Of a stretch of 53,065 nucleotides of DNA, positions 36,716 through 46,411 are shown piece by piece. The notes beneath the pieces were generated by a model. The model was given only the letters and a program-made list of their open reading frames with translations. It was not told the origin of the DNA and did not search any database. Position numbers and translations under genes: made by a program. The DNA lies in NCBI RefSeq assembly GCF_014349155.1, contig NZ_JACSIT010000065.1, forward strand, positions 1-53,065. Direction: 5' to 3'. Source of the stretch: Neolewinella lacunae (GTDB taxonomy: Bacteria > Bacteroidota > Bacteroidia > Chitinophagales > Saprospiraceae). Position 1 is the first letter of the stretch. Every line of letters starts with the position of its first letter.

Positions 36716-39526
36716 TCAAAGTGAAACAATACCGTTCTTTTTCCGCCAGTCGCTCGGGTTGCACCCAAACTCATCATTGAAAGTGCGGGAAAAATAATTG
36801 GGGTCGGAAAAACCCACCGCGTAGGCAATTTCCGATACGTTCCGCGCCGGGTCCGTGAGCAGTTCACGGCCCCGGCGCAGGCGTACGGAGCGCATAAACT
36901 GCGAGGGCGTTTTGCCCGTGACTGCCTTCAGCTTGCGGTACATCTGGCTCTGGCTCATCGCTACGGCCGCAGCGAGTTGGGGAACGTCGAGCGAAGGATC
37001 GTCCAGACGCTCCATCACCACCTTTTCCAGGACCGCTAAAAAGGCCGCCTCGGGGTCAGGTCGTAAGGCATCCGCCAGCGCAGGCACCTGGCCCTCCGCG
37101 TAATAATTGCGGAGTTTACGGCGATTTTCCAGCAAATTTTCAATGCGCAGCAGTAATTCAGCCCGGTCAAAAGGTTTGGTGAGAAAAACATCCGCACCGC
37201 TTTCCAGGCCCGCCAGTTTATCTTCCTGCGTCACTTTTGCGGTCAGTAAAATAATCGGAATATGGCTGGTGCGTTGGTCTCCCTTCAGCTCCTTACTGAG
37301 TTCGTAACCATTCCGGCGCGGCATCATAATATCGCTGATGATTAAATCGGGCACCTCCTCCAAAGCGGCCGCCACCCCACTTTCTCCGTCGCTCGCCTGT
37401 CGCAATTGATACGCCCCTTTTAATAAGCCAAAAATATATTCTCTTACGTCTGCATTATCATCCACAATCAGGATGCAGGGTTGCTCTTCCGCCCCCGCAT
37501 CGGTTTCCGGAGCGGGCATTTTCGGGGGCGCGGACGCAGGTGCAATGCCCGCCACCTCTGGAGCAGCAAGGAAAGGACCGCCCAGCCGAGGCCCCCCTTC
37601 CAAACCAAGTCTACCCTGGCCTACCCTATTTTTCGTGGTCGTCCGGATCGGCAGCAGTACCCGGAAGGTAGTCCCTTTGCCCACTGTACTGGATACCTCG
37701 ATGTCTCCTTCCAGCAAGCGCACCAGTTCCCGCGCGTAAGCCAGGCCAATGCCCGTGCCCTCCACCACCTGGGCATTATTCTCCACCTGAAAAAATCGGT
37801 CGAAAATCTGCGGCAATACCGCTTCGGCAATACCAATCCCCGTATCACTGACCTTCAGCTGGAGCCAGCGTCCATCCTTCGTACTTTGCTCCCGGAGGTG
37901 CAAGACGACTTCTCCGCCCGCCTCCGTAAATTTTAGGGCATTGGAAAGCAGGTTGAAAATTATCGGCTGCAGTTTTTCCGGGTCATAATCCATCCACAGC
38001 TCGGTAGCCTCCGTATAAAAGACCAGCTTAATACCCTTATCCGTCGCCAGGGAGTGAAAAGACTCGGTCAAATAGCGGAGGAAAGCGACGATCTCCCCGT
38101 AGATGTATTCCGGCTGCACCCGTTGGGTCTCCAGCCGGGAAAGCCCCAGCAATTGGTTGATGAGCCGCAAGAGCTGGTTGGCATTGCGCTTAATCAGGTC
38201 GCGCGCTTTGCCATCGCCGGGGATTTGGTCTGCCATGCCGAGAATTACGGTCAGCGGCGTCCGGAACTCGTGGGTGATGTTGGTGTAAAAGCGGGTCTTC
38301 AGATGGTCCAGCTCTTTCGTCTTTTGGAGTTCAAGGTCCTGCTGCCGCCGCCGGTACCCCATCCCCAGGGCAAAGGTGAGCAAGTGGCAGATGACCGCCA
38401 CCTGGATCCAGTAGTAGTGGATGAAGTTGGTGCCGGGAAAGGGCTCCGGGAAAAACTGCTCCAGTACCGCATTGACGGCCACCACCACCGCCGTAAAAGC
38501 CCCCGCCACGGCAAAGTAGCGCGCTACCACATTTCCCGAGCGCAGGAGTTTATAGCAAACCCACAATCCGAAACCGGCAAAGGGGATGATCAACACCTTA
38601 ATCAATTGCAGTCCGCGCCCGTCCCGCGTAGGGAAGTACCACAGCGCCAAAGCCCCCAGGATGGCCAGGTTGCCAACGATGAACCAACGGACGATTCGGT
38701 CGAGGCGCGGGTCCAGCCGCCGCAAATTGACGAAACTGCGCATAAACACCAGGGTCATGATGCCCGTGATGTACTGCATGGCCTGAAACAAATGCCACCC
38801 CCAGGCGGGATAATCCTGAAAAATCGCCCGCTGCCAATAGCCCACATCCCCCAGGGTCAGCGCAGAGATACAGAGCATGTAGGCGCAGTACCACAGGTAA
38901 GATCCTTCCCGCACCGTGAGGTACAGGAGCAGGTGGTAGAAAATCAAAATCCAGATCATCCCCTGGAAAACCCCGTTGAAAAAATCGCTGAAGCCCCAGT
39001 TGGCGTGGTATTGAACGTAGGCCGGGGCCATCAGGCGGACGGCCCGCCCCGCCGGCCGCTGCACCAGTTTCCGGTAAGTGAGTTGGACTTCCACGGCTTT
39101 GCCCGCCTTCAGTTCAACGGGCAAGTGCGCGGCGTAGCCTTCCTGCCGGTGGAAAAATTGTACCGCCGGCCGTCCGCCACTCTCCCGCTCGGGAACCAGG
39201 GTGCCCAGGTGCACGGGCGGGCCAAGTCCCGAGACCGTTACATCCTGCGCGTAACCCAAAAACAGCAGCGGCACCATATCCTGCGCGCTCTCCAAACGGA
39301 AGCGGATCGAACGGACCGTATCCAGTTCCGCAGGCGTCAAACCCAACCAGGGCAAAAGGTCCAGCGAGTTGGGTGCGGCGGCAGAGCGGCCATTTACCTT
39401 CACCTCTATCAACTCCGGGGCTAAACCCACCTCCCCGGGCGCTTCCCGCCCACAGCCCGTGGCGAAGGACACCAGCAGAAAAGCCACTGCTACCACTCCC
39501 CTCCAATCAGTTATCTTCACGGACAT
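36716..39526 (-). CDS. hybrid two-component regulator (7TM sensor kinase-receiver-AraC)
   Basis: 936 residues. An N-terminal lipobox-like sequence (LVSFATGC, Cys 25) and extracytoplasmic beta domain lead into seven hydrophobic segments (about 185-390) of a 7TMR-DISM type sensor. HisKA carries the phospho-acceptor H419 (NITHEFRTPL); the HATPase has NLLSNALKFT and DTGIGI. A receiver follows (ILIVDDNADVREYI, phospho-acceptor Asp in DLIISDIMMPRRNG), then an AraC-type HTH (about 835-930: FMRSVRLRRGRELL, AYAVGFSDPNYFSRTF). Signal sensing and gene control are therefore in one protein. The linker at residues about 662-667 is encoded by a copy of the 18-bp repeat. Convergent with the lectin genes; target genes unknown. 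Confidence 0.93.
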   Translation of the reverse strand: MSVKITDWRGVVAVAFLLVSFATGCGREAPGEVGLAPELIEVKVNGRSAAAPNSLDLLPWLGLTPAELDTVRSIRFRLESAQDMVPLLFLGYAQDVTVSGLGPPVHLGTLVPERESGGRPAVQFFHRQEGYAAHLPVELKAGKAVEVQLTYRKLVQRPAGRAVRLMAPAYVQYHANWGFSDFFNGVFQGMIWILIFYHLLLYLTVREGSYLWYCAYMLCISALTLGDVGYWQRAIFQDYPAWGWHLFQAMQYITGIMTLVFMRSFVNLRRLDPRLDRIVRWFIVGNLAILGALALWYFPTRDGRGLQLIKVLIIPFAGFGLWVCYKLLRSGNVVARYFAVAGAFTAVVVAVNAVLEQFFPEPFPGTNFIHYYWIQVAVICHLLTFALGMGYRRRQQDLELQKTKELDHLKTRFYTNITHEFRTPLTVILGMADQIPGDGKARDLIKRNANQLLRLINQLLGLSRLETQRVQPEYIYGEIVAFLRYLTESFHSLATDKGIKLVFYTEATELWMDYDPEKLQPIIFNLLSNALKFTEAGGEVVLHLREQSTKDGRWLQLKVSDTGIGIAEAVLPQIFDRFFQVENNAQVVEGTGIGLAYARELVRLLEGDIEVSSTVGKGTTFRVLLPIRTTTKNRVGQGRLGLEGGPRLGGPFLAAPEVAGIAPASAPPKMPAPETDAGAEEQPCILIVDDNADVREYIFGLLKGAYQLRQASDGESGVAAALEEVPDLIISDIMMPRRNGYELSKELKGDQRTSHIPIILLTAKVTQEDKLAGLESGADVFLTKPFDRAELLLRIENLLENRRKLRNYYAEGQVPALADALRPDPEAAFLAVLEKVVMERLDDPSLDVPQLAAAVAMSQSQMYRKLKAVTGKTPSQFMRSVRLRRGRELLTDPARNVSEIAYAVGFSDPNYFSRTFNDEFGCNPSDWRKKNGIVSL
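37526..37543 (+). repeat. 18-bp core repeat, copy G (inside hybrid kinase gene)
   Basis: GGGCGCGGACGCAGGTGC, in the linker between ATPase and receiver domains, opposite in orientation to the gene and read in frame as APASAP. It has the same one-base change as the copy inside the HTTM gene (H). Confidence 0.75.
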
Positions 39527-39697
39527 AGTTTATGCCTGGGTACGCCCTCCCTTTCCGTGAGCAGGTGCGGAAGGGATGGCCCGGGGCAGAGCGGCAGCGC
39601 TGTACTTCGCACTTTGCGCCTCCGGTGAAGAGTAAAAATAGAAAAACTTTCCGAGCGGCCCAAGGCTTGGGAAAGACCGGCCCTTCCGGCACTACCC

Positions 39698-41158
39698 TCA
39701 TTCCAGGCGTTTGGCTTTCTCCACAATGCTCCGGAATTCTGCTTTGAACCGGTGTTCATCGTTTAGGTTGGTGGCTCCTATCCAATGCAGTACCTGATCG
39801 TAGGTACTGGCCCCCTTGTATTGCGAGTCGGTAATCAACATGGAAAACGAAGCCACGCTTGCCGTGAATTTCATAAAATCCGTGGACTCATCGAAAGACT
39901 TTCCCTCGTCAAAAACTTGCAGATCCAGGAGAACGCTGTTGTCCGCAGCTGCTTGCTTGTACCTGAAATCAATCGTAAACGTAGGTACGGTCTTAAACTC
40001 CGGGTTCGCCTTGGGAACAATCTCGTAAAGGGCCGTTACGTTCTGGTCCGCCCCAATTTCTCCAGCATCCGCACTGTCGTCCTCAAAATCCTCCTCGCTC
40101 AACAGCCGGTTTTCGTAGCCGATGAGGCGGTAGGCGGTAACGTTTTCGGGGTTAAATACTACTTGTACCTTGACATCCTTAGCGACGGTAAAGAATTTGT
40201 TGTATTCGTAAATGAATACCTTGCGCAATTGCTCGATGTTGTCAATGTACTCATAGGTGCCGTTGCCATTGTTGGCTATCTGCTCCAGAGCGGCATCGTT
40301 CAAATTCCCTCTCCCGACGCCGAGTACGGTAAGGAATATTCCCGACTCCCTTTTTTCCTCAATGAGGGCTACCAGTTCTTCCTGGCTGGAAGGGCCTACG
40401 TTGAAGTCCCCGTCCGTCCCCACAACGATCCGATTATTACCGCCCACGATGAAGTGCTCCTGGGCAATTGCGTAGGCGGTAATGATTCCTTCCGCACCCG
40501 CCGTACTCCCTCCTGAACCTAAGGCATCAATGGCGCGCTTGATGGTGGCTTGGTCACTACCGGGGGTTGATTCCAGTACAACCCCGGCTGAACCAGCGTA
40601 GGTCACAATCGCCACCCGGTCGGTGGCCTGCAGCTCATCCACGAAGAGTTTAAATCCACTTTTCAGCAATTCAAGTTTGTCCTCACTGCCCATTGAGCCC
40701 GATACGTCGATCAAGAACACGAAGTTTGCTGCGGGTCGTTCGTTCTCCGGAATCGGCTTCCCTTTGATGCCAATCCGCATGAGCTTGTTGGAGGGATTCC
40801 AGGGGCACTGGCTGACCTCCCCGTGCAAAGCTATGGGGTGGGTGGGGTCGGAGAATTCGTAGTCGAGGTCAAAATAATTGATTAATTCTTCCGTGCGGAC
40901 GGCTCCCACTGGCGGCAGCTGGTTGTCCTGTTGGATAAACCTGCGCACATTGGCGTAAGAGGCCCCATCAGCATCAACCGAAAAGGTAGACACTGGTTGC
41001 TCGGCGACCTGAAGGAAAGGGTTTTCCCCCACCTCAAGGTAGGTATCACCCGATAATCCAATATCTGAGAACCCTCGGGGCGCAAAATCCTCGTGGTAGC
41101 CGCAACTATGGAGCAAGCCCAGTGCTAAAATGGCTAAAGACAGTCTGATTAGTTTCAT
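39698..41158 (-). CDS. VWA-domain lipoprotein (YfbK-like)
   Basis: 486 residues. Lipoprotein signal (LAILALGLLHSC, Cys 19). A von Willebrand N-terminal module (PVSTFSVDADGASYANVRRF, VRTEELINYFDYD-like) precedes the VWA domain with its MIDAS motif DVSGSMGS and a second acidic loop VVGTDGDFNVG. The C-terminal DUF3520-type module (ENVTAYRLIGYENRLL, ADAGEIGADQNVTALYEI) completes the YfbK architecture. VWA domains bind protein ligands through a metal ion; YfbK function is not established. Monocistronic between the hybrid kinase and the RCC1 gene on the same strand, with gaps of 170 and 277 bases. Confidence 0.9.
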   Translation of the reverse strand: MKLIRLSLAILALGLLHSCGYHEDFAPRGFSDIGLSGDTYLEVGENPFLQVAEQPVSTFSVDADGASYANVRRFIQQDNQLPPVGAVRTEELINYFDLDYEFSDPTHPIALHGEVSQCPWNPSNKLMRIGIKGKPIPENERPAANFVFLIDVSGSMGSEDKLELLKSGFKLFVDELQATDRVAIVTYAGSAGVVLESTPGSDQATIKRAIDALGSGGSTAGAEGIITAYAIAQEHFIVGGNNRIVVGTDGDFNVGPSSQEELVALIEEKRESGIFLTVLGVGRGNLNDAALEQIANNGNGTYEYIDNIEQLRKVFIYEYNKFFTVAKDVKVQVVFNPENVTAYRLIGYENRLLSEEDFEDDSADAGEIGADQNVTALYEIVPKANPEFKTVPTFTIDFRYKQAAADNSVLLDLQVFDEGKSFDESTDFMKFTASVASFSMLITDSQYKGASTYDQVLHWIGATNLNDEHRFKAEFRSIVEKAKRLE

Positions 41159-41435
41159 TCGTTATCGCGTTTACGGTGCCTTAAATCAAGAACTTGCGCA
41201 GCCCGACCAAAGAAAGTCCGGCGGCAAAAGCAATGCCGCGCGCCTAACAAATTTAGTCCCTGAACGCCACATTTCCAAACCGGCGGGCTACAGCGCTGTA
41301 CCACACCCCTGCGGCCTGGCGTTTTAGCATCGACACCTGCGTGGAGCCCCCACCCCGCCCAAAATCTTTCGAATCCCCCCCTACCTTATGCAAAAGGCGA
41401 ACTTATGATGAGGCAAAGTACTTCCCAAAACCTCA

Positions 41436-42815
41436 TCAACTCACCTCCCGGACCAGCTTCTTCCTTACATTAAGAAGGCTCCAAATCAAAAATATATTCA
41501 AGAAAAAGCTTAGGAGAAATTTCTTGTTGTACTTAACGAAGTTACTCACCAATCCTAGTTGTTGGGTAAACGCATGGTCCGTGCCTGCATTATCATTTGA
41601 CTGCCGCGCTAGAATTACATCCTCCAAACCCAATGCCATTAATGTTTCATTCTCCACATTCCGGAGGTGTTCATCACTTAGTTGGAACTCATTTTCAAAA
41701 TTCAAGAGTGCCTTGGTTGGCGTTAATTGCCGGCGGTAATTCCCAATCCCCAGCTGTCCGTTCCAATTCTCTCCCCATACGAAGATGTCGTTGTTGTGGT
41801 CTATGGCAATAGACTGAAAGCATCCTCCGCCGATATCCTTAATGTTTTCAAGATCAAGCTGAACCGGCAGCGTGGAGTTTATTTCCGAATTGTTGCCGAG
41901 CATTCCGTTCTCATTTCTCCCCCAAGTCCATACTCTATCATTTTCATCCAGCATCATGGTGTGCCAACTTCCGCAGGCCACTTTCTTGGCATTTGGCAAA
42001 TTTTGCAGCTTTGTGGGCAGGTGTAAGTCTTCGTAGTCCCCGGTTCCGAGTTGTCCATAGGGATTGTCTCCCCACACCCACACTGAGCCGTCTTTCTTCA
42101 CCGCAATCGCGTGGTGCCACCCGGTGGCCATGTCCAGGACATCAGTCATTCCTTGAACGCTTACCGGTACTTTTTTAAGCTCCGTGGTGCCATCACCCAG
42201 GTTGCCATAGGCATTTGAGCCCCACGACCACAGCTGCCCATTTTTATCGAGTGCTAAGGAGAAATATCCAACGGAGGCTATCTTTACAATGTCCTTCAGG
42301 CCTTCAACAAATGTGGGCACTTCGGTATGCTCCCGGTTGCCGTTACCAAGTTCTCCGTAGAAATTATGCCCCCAACTCATCACCCTGCCGTCTTTCAAGA
42401 GTGCTAATGAATGCCAGTGTCCACCCTCTACTGCGATAGCGTCTTTTACGCCATCAACCAGCTGTGGGTAATTGTAATCTAAAGGCAATTCAGCGCCTAG
42501 TTGACCGTAGTTGTTCCACCCCCAGGTCCATACTCGCCCCTGATGATCTACGGCTAAAGTGTGTTTGTACCCCCTGGAAACAAAATCAATCGGTGGCAGA
42601 CCTTTTACTTTGACTGGGTAGATCCTTCTGGCAAAGGTGGAATCCCCCAGTTCGCCGTATTCATTTTTCCCCATCGTCCACACTTCTTTCTTTGTGGACA
42701 GGAACACAGTATGCTGGTTTCCTCCGTCTATGTATTGGGCAGATGCCGGAAGGCCTGAAACCAATAGGAACAAAACAGCGAGGAGTACAATGAATGGGTT
42801 AGTCCTGTTTTTCAT
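41436..42815 (-). CDS. secreted RCC1-repeat seven-bladed propeller protein
   Basis: 459 residues. Signal peptide (IVLLAVLFLLVSGLPASA), then seven RCC1 repeats, each with an H-x2-x-L-x5-G-x-V-x-x-W-G core and N-x-x-G-x-L-G end (for example HTLAVDHQGRVWTWGWNNYG and HAIAVKKDGSVWVWGDNPYG), enough for one complete propeller (about 25-340). A hydrophobic segment near the C-terminus (FLLSFFLNIFLIWSLL) followed by basic residues should anchor it, with the propeller outside the membrane. It has no T9SS sorting domain. Bacterial RCC1 propellers are binding scaffolds; the partner is unknown. Confidence 0.88.
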   Translation of the reverse strand: MKNRTNPFIVLLAVLFLLVSGLPASAQYIDGGNQHTVFLSTKKEVWTMGKNEYGELGDSTFARRIYPVKVKGLPPIDFVSRGYKHTLAVDHQGRVWTWGWNNYGQLGAELPLDYNYPQLVDGVKDAIAVEGGHWHSLALLKDGRVMSWGHNFYGELGNGNREHTEVPTFVEGLKDIVKIASVGYFSLALDKNGQLWSWGSNAYGNLGDGTTELKKVPVSVQGMTDVLDMATGWHHAIAVKKDGSVWVWGDNPYGQLGTGDYEDLHLPTKLQNLPNAKKVACGSWHTMMLDENDRVWTWGRNENGMLGNNSEINSTLPVQLDLENIKDIGGGCFQSIAIDHNNDIFVWGENWNGQLGIGNYRRQLTPTKALLNFENEFQLSDEHLRNVENETLMALGLEDVILARQSNDNAGTDHAFTQQLGLVSNFVKYNKKFLLSFFLNIFLIWSLLNVRKKLVREVS

Positions 42816-43053
42816 TTTGGTAAAATTTTATGTATCCTAGAATGGGTGCATCAGGCAAGACGTCCTTACCCTTTAGGCCGGGGAGGGTAGCTACATTTAA
42901 TGCTCTAATCGATTCCCCTCTAATACAAAGCGGCCACTGCCAATTCCTGTCTGCAACAGGTTTGGATGTTTCAAATCACCTTACACCAAGCTCATTACGA
43001 AGTCTTTGCTTTATGTTCGTTTTGACGAGTAATAACTATTGGCACACCAGTCC

Positions 43054-43446
43054 TCACTTGTCTGAGTGAAATCCGATGGTATTACCTTCAGTATCCATCA
43101 AAATCGAACAAAACCCGTGTTCTCCGAGCGACATCTTTTCTTGTAACACTTTACCACCCGCATCTACTACTCTTGAAGTTTCAACGGCACAATCTTCGCA
43201 GGTGAAGTATACCAAGGTTCCACCTGTTCCGGGTTTCATACCACCCGTCTTACACAAGGCTCCACTTATGTTACTTCCTCCTTGTGACCAAGGAAAACTT
43301 AACATGTGCAAGTCCCCAAAATCGCCTGGTGCCTGCATGGGTATCATTTCTATTTGTAAAACCGTCTCGTAGAATTTTTGAGCTCTGCTCATATCCTCTA
43401 CATAAATTTCTACCCACGTGAAGGGGTTCTTTTGGGTGGCAGTCAT
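43054..43446 (-). CDS. VOC family (glyoxalase-fold) protein
   Basis: 130 residues, a single vicinal-oxygen-chelate unit of two beta-alpha-beta-beta-beta modules: FTWVEIYVEDMSRAQKFYETVL at the start and TLVYFTCEDCAVETSRVVDAGG in the second half, closing with CSILMDTEGNTIGFHSDK. Members include glyoxalases, dioxygenases and resistance proteins; metal-binding residues here are not complete enough to name a reaction. Cytoplasmic, single gene. Confidence 0.88.
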   Translation of the reverse strand: MTATQKNPFTWVEIYVEDMSRAQKFYETVLQIEMIPMQAPGDFGDLHMLSFPWSQGGSNISGALCKTGGMKPGTGGTLVYFTCEDCAVETSRVVDAGGKVLQEKMSLGEHGFCSILMDTEGNTIGFHSDK

Positions 43447-43966
43447 ATGTGCTTTAGTTGAAAGAGAATTTGTTGTTTTGCTGTTTGAGTTGGCTGGTAC
43501 CGTCCTTTACCCTATCCACTGTTGTATTCAATTGCGCCTTTCGCAACTTTCCCAATCTTTCCAGGGGGCGAACGGTGCAGCGTCAGACTGGAATGAACCA
43601 AGGATCAACATCGGCAATTGGTCCACCAAACCCCATGCTGAACGGCACGAGGCTTAGGAGGAAATTCAAGGGCAGCAGGTTTTCACCGGTCCTGAGTCTG
43701 CGATCAACATCTGGAGGGTATAAAACTATAGTGTAAGGTAATGCCTTTCTTGGACGTAGCTACTTCTTCAGGCCAAAATTCAGACAAAATTTCCCCTTCC
43801 CGGAAAAAATCTTCCAACCAAGACCACCAGTTACCCTTGCCCTCTCCATCACCTATCCGCAGACCTCCCCTTTCCGCTGTGCCCCCCCGCTGAAAACAAT
43901 TGCCCCTTGGCCATAATGGGGAGGACGGTCATCTTATTGCCCCATACTATCTCCTGCAACAAAAAC
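43447..43966. other. intergenic region, possible decayed coding sequence
   Basis: About 520 bases. Short open stretches exist on both strands (one minus-strand frame near 43585-43700 reads LLPLNFLLSLVPFSMGFGG) but they are broken by stops and match nothing I recognise. The block near 43767 (TTCAGGCCAAAATT) resembles one near 51772. Confidence 0.35.
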
Positions 43967-44644
43967 TCAAAAATAGTAGGAATATTTCCCCCCTTTGTCT
44001 GCAATGAAGAAAGCTCCGTCACTTAGAAACTTCAGTCGGTACACATCGATATCCGTCTCTTCAAGTTCCTTTATCAAATTAGCGGGCACATCACCCAAAA
44101 ATTGATACCCTCCCTCATAAACTACTACAAGGCCAGTGTTGGTCATGTGTGCGGCCCAAAGCTCACCGTACTCACTTTCACCTGCTGCCAACCAATCCAT
44201 AATATCCGAATCGGAGGCAACGTAGAAATCATCGCTGATCATGATCCAATCTCCCTCATCATTAAACGTGATGGAATTGATCACTTCACCGTTATTGTTC
44301 CATTCTTCAATGGCAGCGTCCAGTTCAGCAGGGCATCCGTAGGAAGTAACGCCATTATCCCCCCACAAAACCAGCCAACTGCCGTTATCCGTTACGGTAA
44401 CATCATCAATTAACTCGTCTCCTTCGTTGAGCTCGGTTAATTCTGCGAACATGGCGTCAGGGATGCCTTCTGCGGCCCAACCGTTTTTCTCGGTCAGCGC
44501 AATATCGCCCCCCGATAAGGTCATGGCAACGTTTTTGCAAGTGCCCCATTCGGCAACCTTGTCGCGAAGGAATTTCCGGCCTTGGCCGAACGAAATCTGG
44601 GTAGCCAGCACTAAAACAAGTGCGATAAGTAATGCTTTTTTCAT
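43967..44644 (-). CDS. secreted protein with ~43-residue internal repeats
   Basis: 225 residues from the ATG at 44644, which opens a signal peptide (KKALLIALVLVLATQISFGQ). The mature part consists of about five units of ~43 residues, each built on a G-x-W/F-x(2)-hydrophobic strand, a short polar loop and an acidic helix (GSWLVLWGDNGVTSYGCPAE, GDWIMISDDFYVASDSD, LVVVYEGGYQFLGDVPAN, GAFFIADKGGKYSYYF). No T9SS domain or catalytic motif. The repeats suggest a small beta-propeller or solenoid; function unknown. Confidence 0.7.
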   Translation of the reverse strand: MKKALLIALVLVLATQISFGQGRKFLRDKVAEWGTCKNVAMTLSGGDIALTEKNGWAAEGIPDAMFAELTELNEGDELIDDVTVTDNGSWLVLWGDNGVTSYGCPAELDAAIEEWNNNGEVINSITFNDEGDWIMISDDFYVASDSDIMDWLAAGESEYGELWAAHMTNTGLVVVYEGGYQFLGDVPANLIKELEETDIDVYRLKFLSDGAFFIADKGGKYSYYF

Positions 44645-45239
44645 AACGGCCTGTACTTTGAAGTGGTCAGAATGGTTCACAGTATCCGTCCCCACCAAGG
44701 GATTACCCCCACTGGTCAGACAAACGATGCGCAAAGTAGTGCGTTTCCGAGACTTCGGAGGCCCTTCTTTTTAAAGGCGGGCAAAACCTCGCTTACTACC
44801 CAAAAAATCTCTCTGCCAAGCCTACTTTGGAACCTTTGCCCCCACGCCTCGGCTAAACCTTCTCCCTCCCTCCAGCGATTTCTCCCTCCAGGCCCTCTTT
44901 AGCCGCCAATGTGCGAAGAGCCTTCACCCGGCGGAAATATCTTGGTGGGCAAAAGCCTCACTCAGTGCTCTTAGGTAGACTTCAGCACTTTGCTACGCCT
45001 ACTATGGCAAAACTTCGGTACAAGTAGAAAGTTACCTTTCACGTTGAGTAGAGGGAATGGAGAGACCGGACGCCCACAGGTCCCTCTTTCTAAAGGCGCT
45101 TCTCACAAAGCCGGAAGCACAGTAGCCAACCTAGGTGGGTGATAATTTTCAACCTTGCAAGAAAAGGTTGAGCTCGTTCAAAAAAATGCGCAACAGCAAA
45201 AGCTTAGCCCTCCTTCGTGTGCTTGTCTGTGTGTCATTT
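44645..45239. other. intergenic region between secreted protein and AT-rich island
   Basis: About 600 bases with no supported gene. A hairpin TCAACCTT/AAGGTTGA lies at 45149-45171, without a T-run on either side. Base composition drops sharply towards AT from about 45240. Confidence 0.45.
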
Positions 45240-46199
45240 CTATTTAATTTCTGTTATTATTTGATTGTTTAACTTCCTCTTTCTAACTACCAATTTCTTT
45301 AAACCAATGTAATTTTCAACCGATAAATTAGAACTTATCGAAACGACATATTTTTTACCCGTTGCAATATCTTCGATTTTTCGGAAATCATCTTTCGCGA
45401 AAATTTCGACTTCCTCCCCCATTTCTGTTAAATAGCTTTCTTTGGAGGTAAAATCTGTCGGTGGCGGCGGCGGTGGTTGAGGAGTTGGTAATTTCTCTAG
45501 ATGGCTTACCAAATCGTCCCACCAAATTTCAATTATATCAGCAAAGATGTGCGTGCTTGAAAAACCGTCCCGCTTTGTACCTAAAGTAATTCTTAATTGC
45601 TGAACGGAAGCTAAGCGATAATACAGATTTTTTAAGTCATTCAGCGTTATCCCTTTCCCGATGTAAACAACAATTCTTCTATTGCCATTTCCATTCGCTA
45701 AGAAGAGCGGTATTTCGTCGAGTGTTGTGGCCTTGTCTCCTAGCCTAACTTTTATTAGGTTGTCCGCTGTTCTATAATAATGCATTACATAATTAAAATC
45801 ATTTGCTTTTGATAAATATGCTTCCGTACCAATACCGATTAGTTCATACTCTTCAAAATCAAAATGTGTAATTTCTCTGTTTCTGTGATAAATTAAACTG
45901 TCGAAAATTACGAGCGTGTCTTCTTCCCAATGTTGAATTTCAGTTTCAAATGTTAGATCATCTCTATCAAGTGGAATTTTAATTACCCCATTTCTGATTT
46001 GAAATCCCCCCGTCTCTTTAAATGAATCACTTCCAAATAGCTCTACCCCATTCTCTTTGAAGTTTATACCATCAAATAATGGCTCGTCGCATCCATTTGG
46101 GACTGCAATCCAGTCCCCTTTAAGGTCCTCTTTCGTGATTTCCTTACATGAAGCAAAGAGCAAGGCTGCTATTATGGGAATTAGATTTCGAAGCTTCAT
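45240..46199 (-). CDS. hypothetical lipoprotein
   Basis: 319 residues. Lipoprotein signal (IPIIAALLFASC, Cys 18) followed by an N-terminal region reminiscent of lipocalin-type stress proteins (EDLKGDWIAVPNGCDEPLFDG, ELFGSDSFKETGGFQIRNG). A central alpha/beta part (RRIVVYIGKGITLNDLKNLYYRLASVQ region) resembles biopolymer-transport ExbD-like folds in spacing but is not convincing. A polyproline stretch (TPQPPPPPP) separates the C-terminal ~65 residues. AT-rich, unlike genes to the left. Function unknown. Confidence 0.65.
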   Translation of the reverse strand: MKLRNLIPIIAALLFASCKEITKEDLKGDWIAVPNGCDEPLFDGINFKENGVELFGSDSFKETGGFQIRNGVIKIPLDRDDLTFETEIQHWEEDTLVIFDSLIYHRNREITHFDFEEYELIGIGTEAYLSKANDFNYVMHYYRTADNLIKVRLGDKATTLDEIPLFLANGNGNRRIVVYIGKGITLNDLKNLYYRLASVQQLRITLGTKRDGFSSTHIFADIIEIWWDDLVSHLEKLPTPQPPPPPPTDFTSKESYLTEMGEEVEIFAKDDFRKIEDIATGKKYVVSISSNLSVENYIGLKKLVVRKRKLNNQIITEIK

Positions 46200-46411
46200 T
46201 TCATTTTGCTATTGAGACGCAACTACCTTCCTAGCGTAACAAACCGGCTACCAGGAAGAAGTTTAAAGTTATGAATTTCATTTTATGATCCACTCTTACG
46301 ACTACAAGTTGGCACCTCTCTCTGGTATTTCCCTATAGGCTACAGTGTGTGGAGCTTCCTTTATGTACCACTTCTGGCCGACCTTCATAACGCTCCGCCC
46401 CTCATAATTCA
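46200..46411. other. short AT-rich spacer, no gene seen
   Basis: Between the lipoprotein start and the end of the frameshifted third gene of the AbiE-like operon. I see no ORF or structured element. Confidence 0.4.

Noticed and set aside
38054..39424. 456-codon plus-strand frame opposite the hybrid kinase
   Set aside because: Complement frame of a well-supported kinase gene, His/Gln/Arg-rich.
41319..41350. Ninth copy of the 18-bp core (ACACCTGCGTGGAGCCCC)
   Set aside because: Only about 13 of 18 bases agree, within chance for a GC-rich region.
45149..45171. Terminator hairpin TCAACCTT/AAGGTTGA
   Set aside because: Neither strand has a T-run after the stem and no gene ends nearby.
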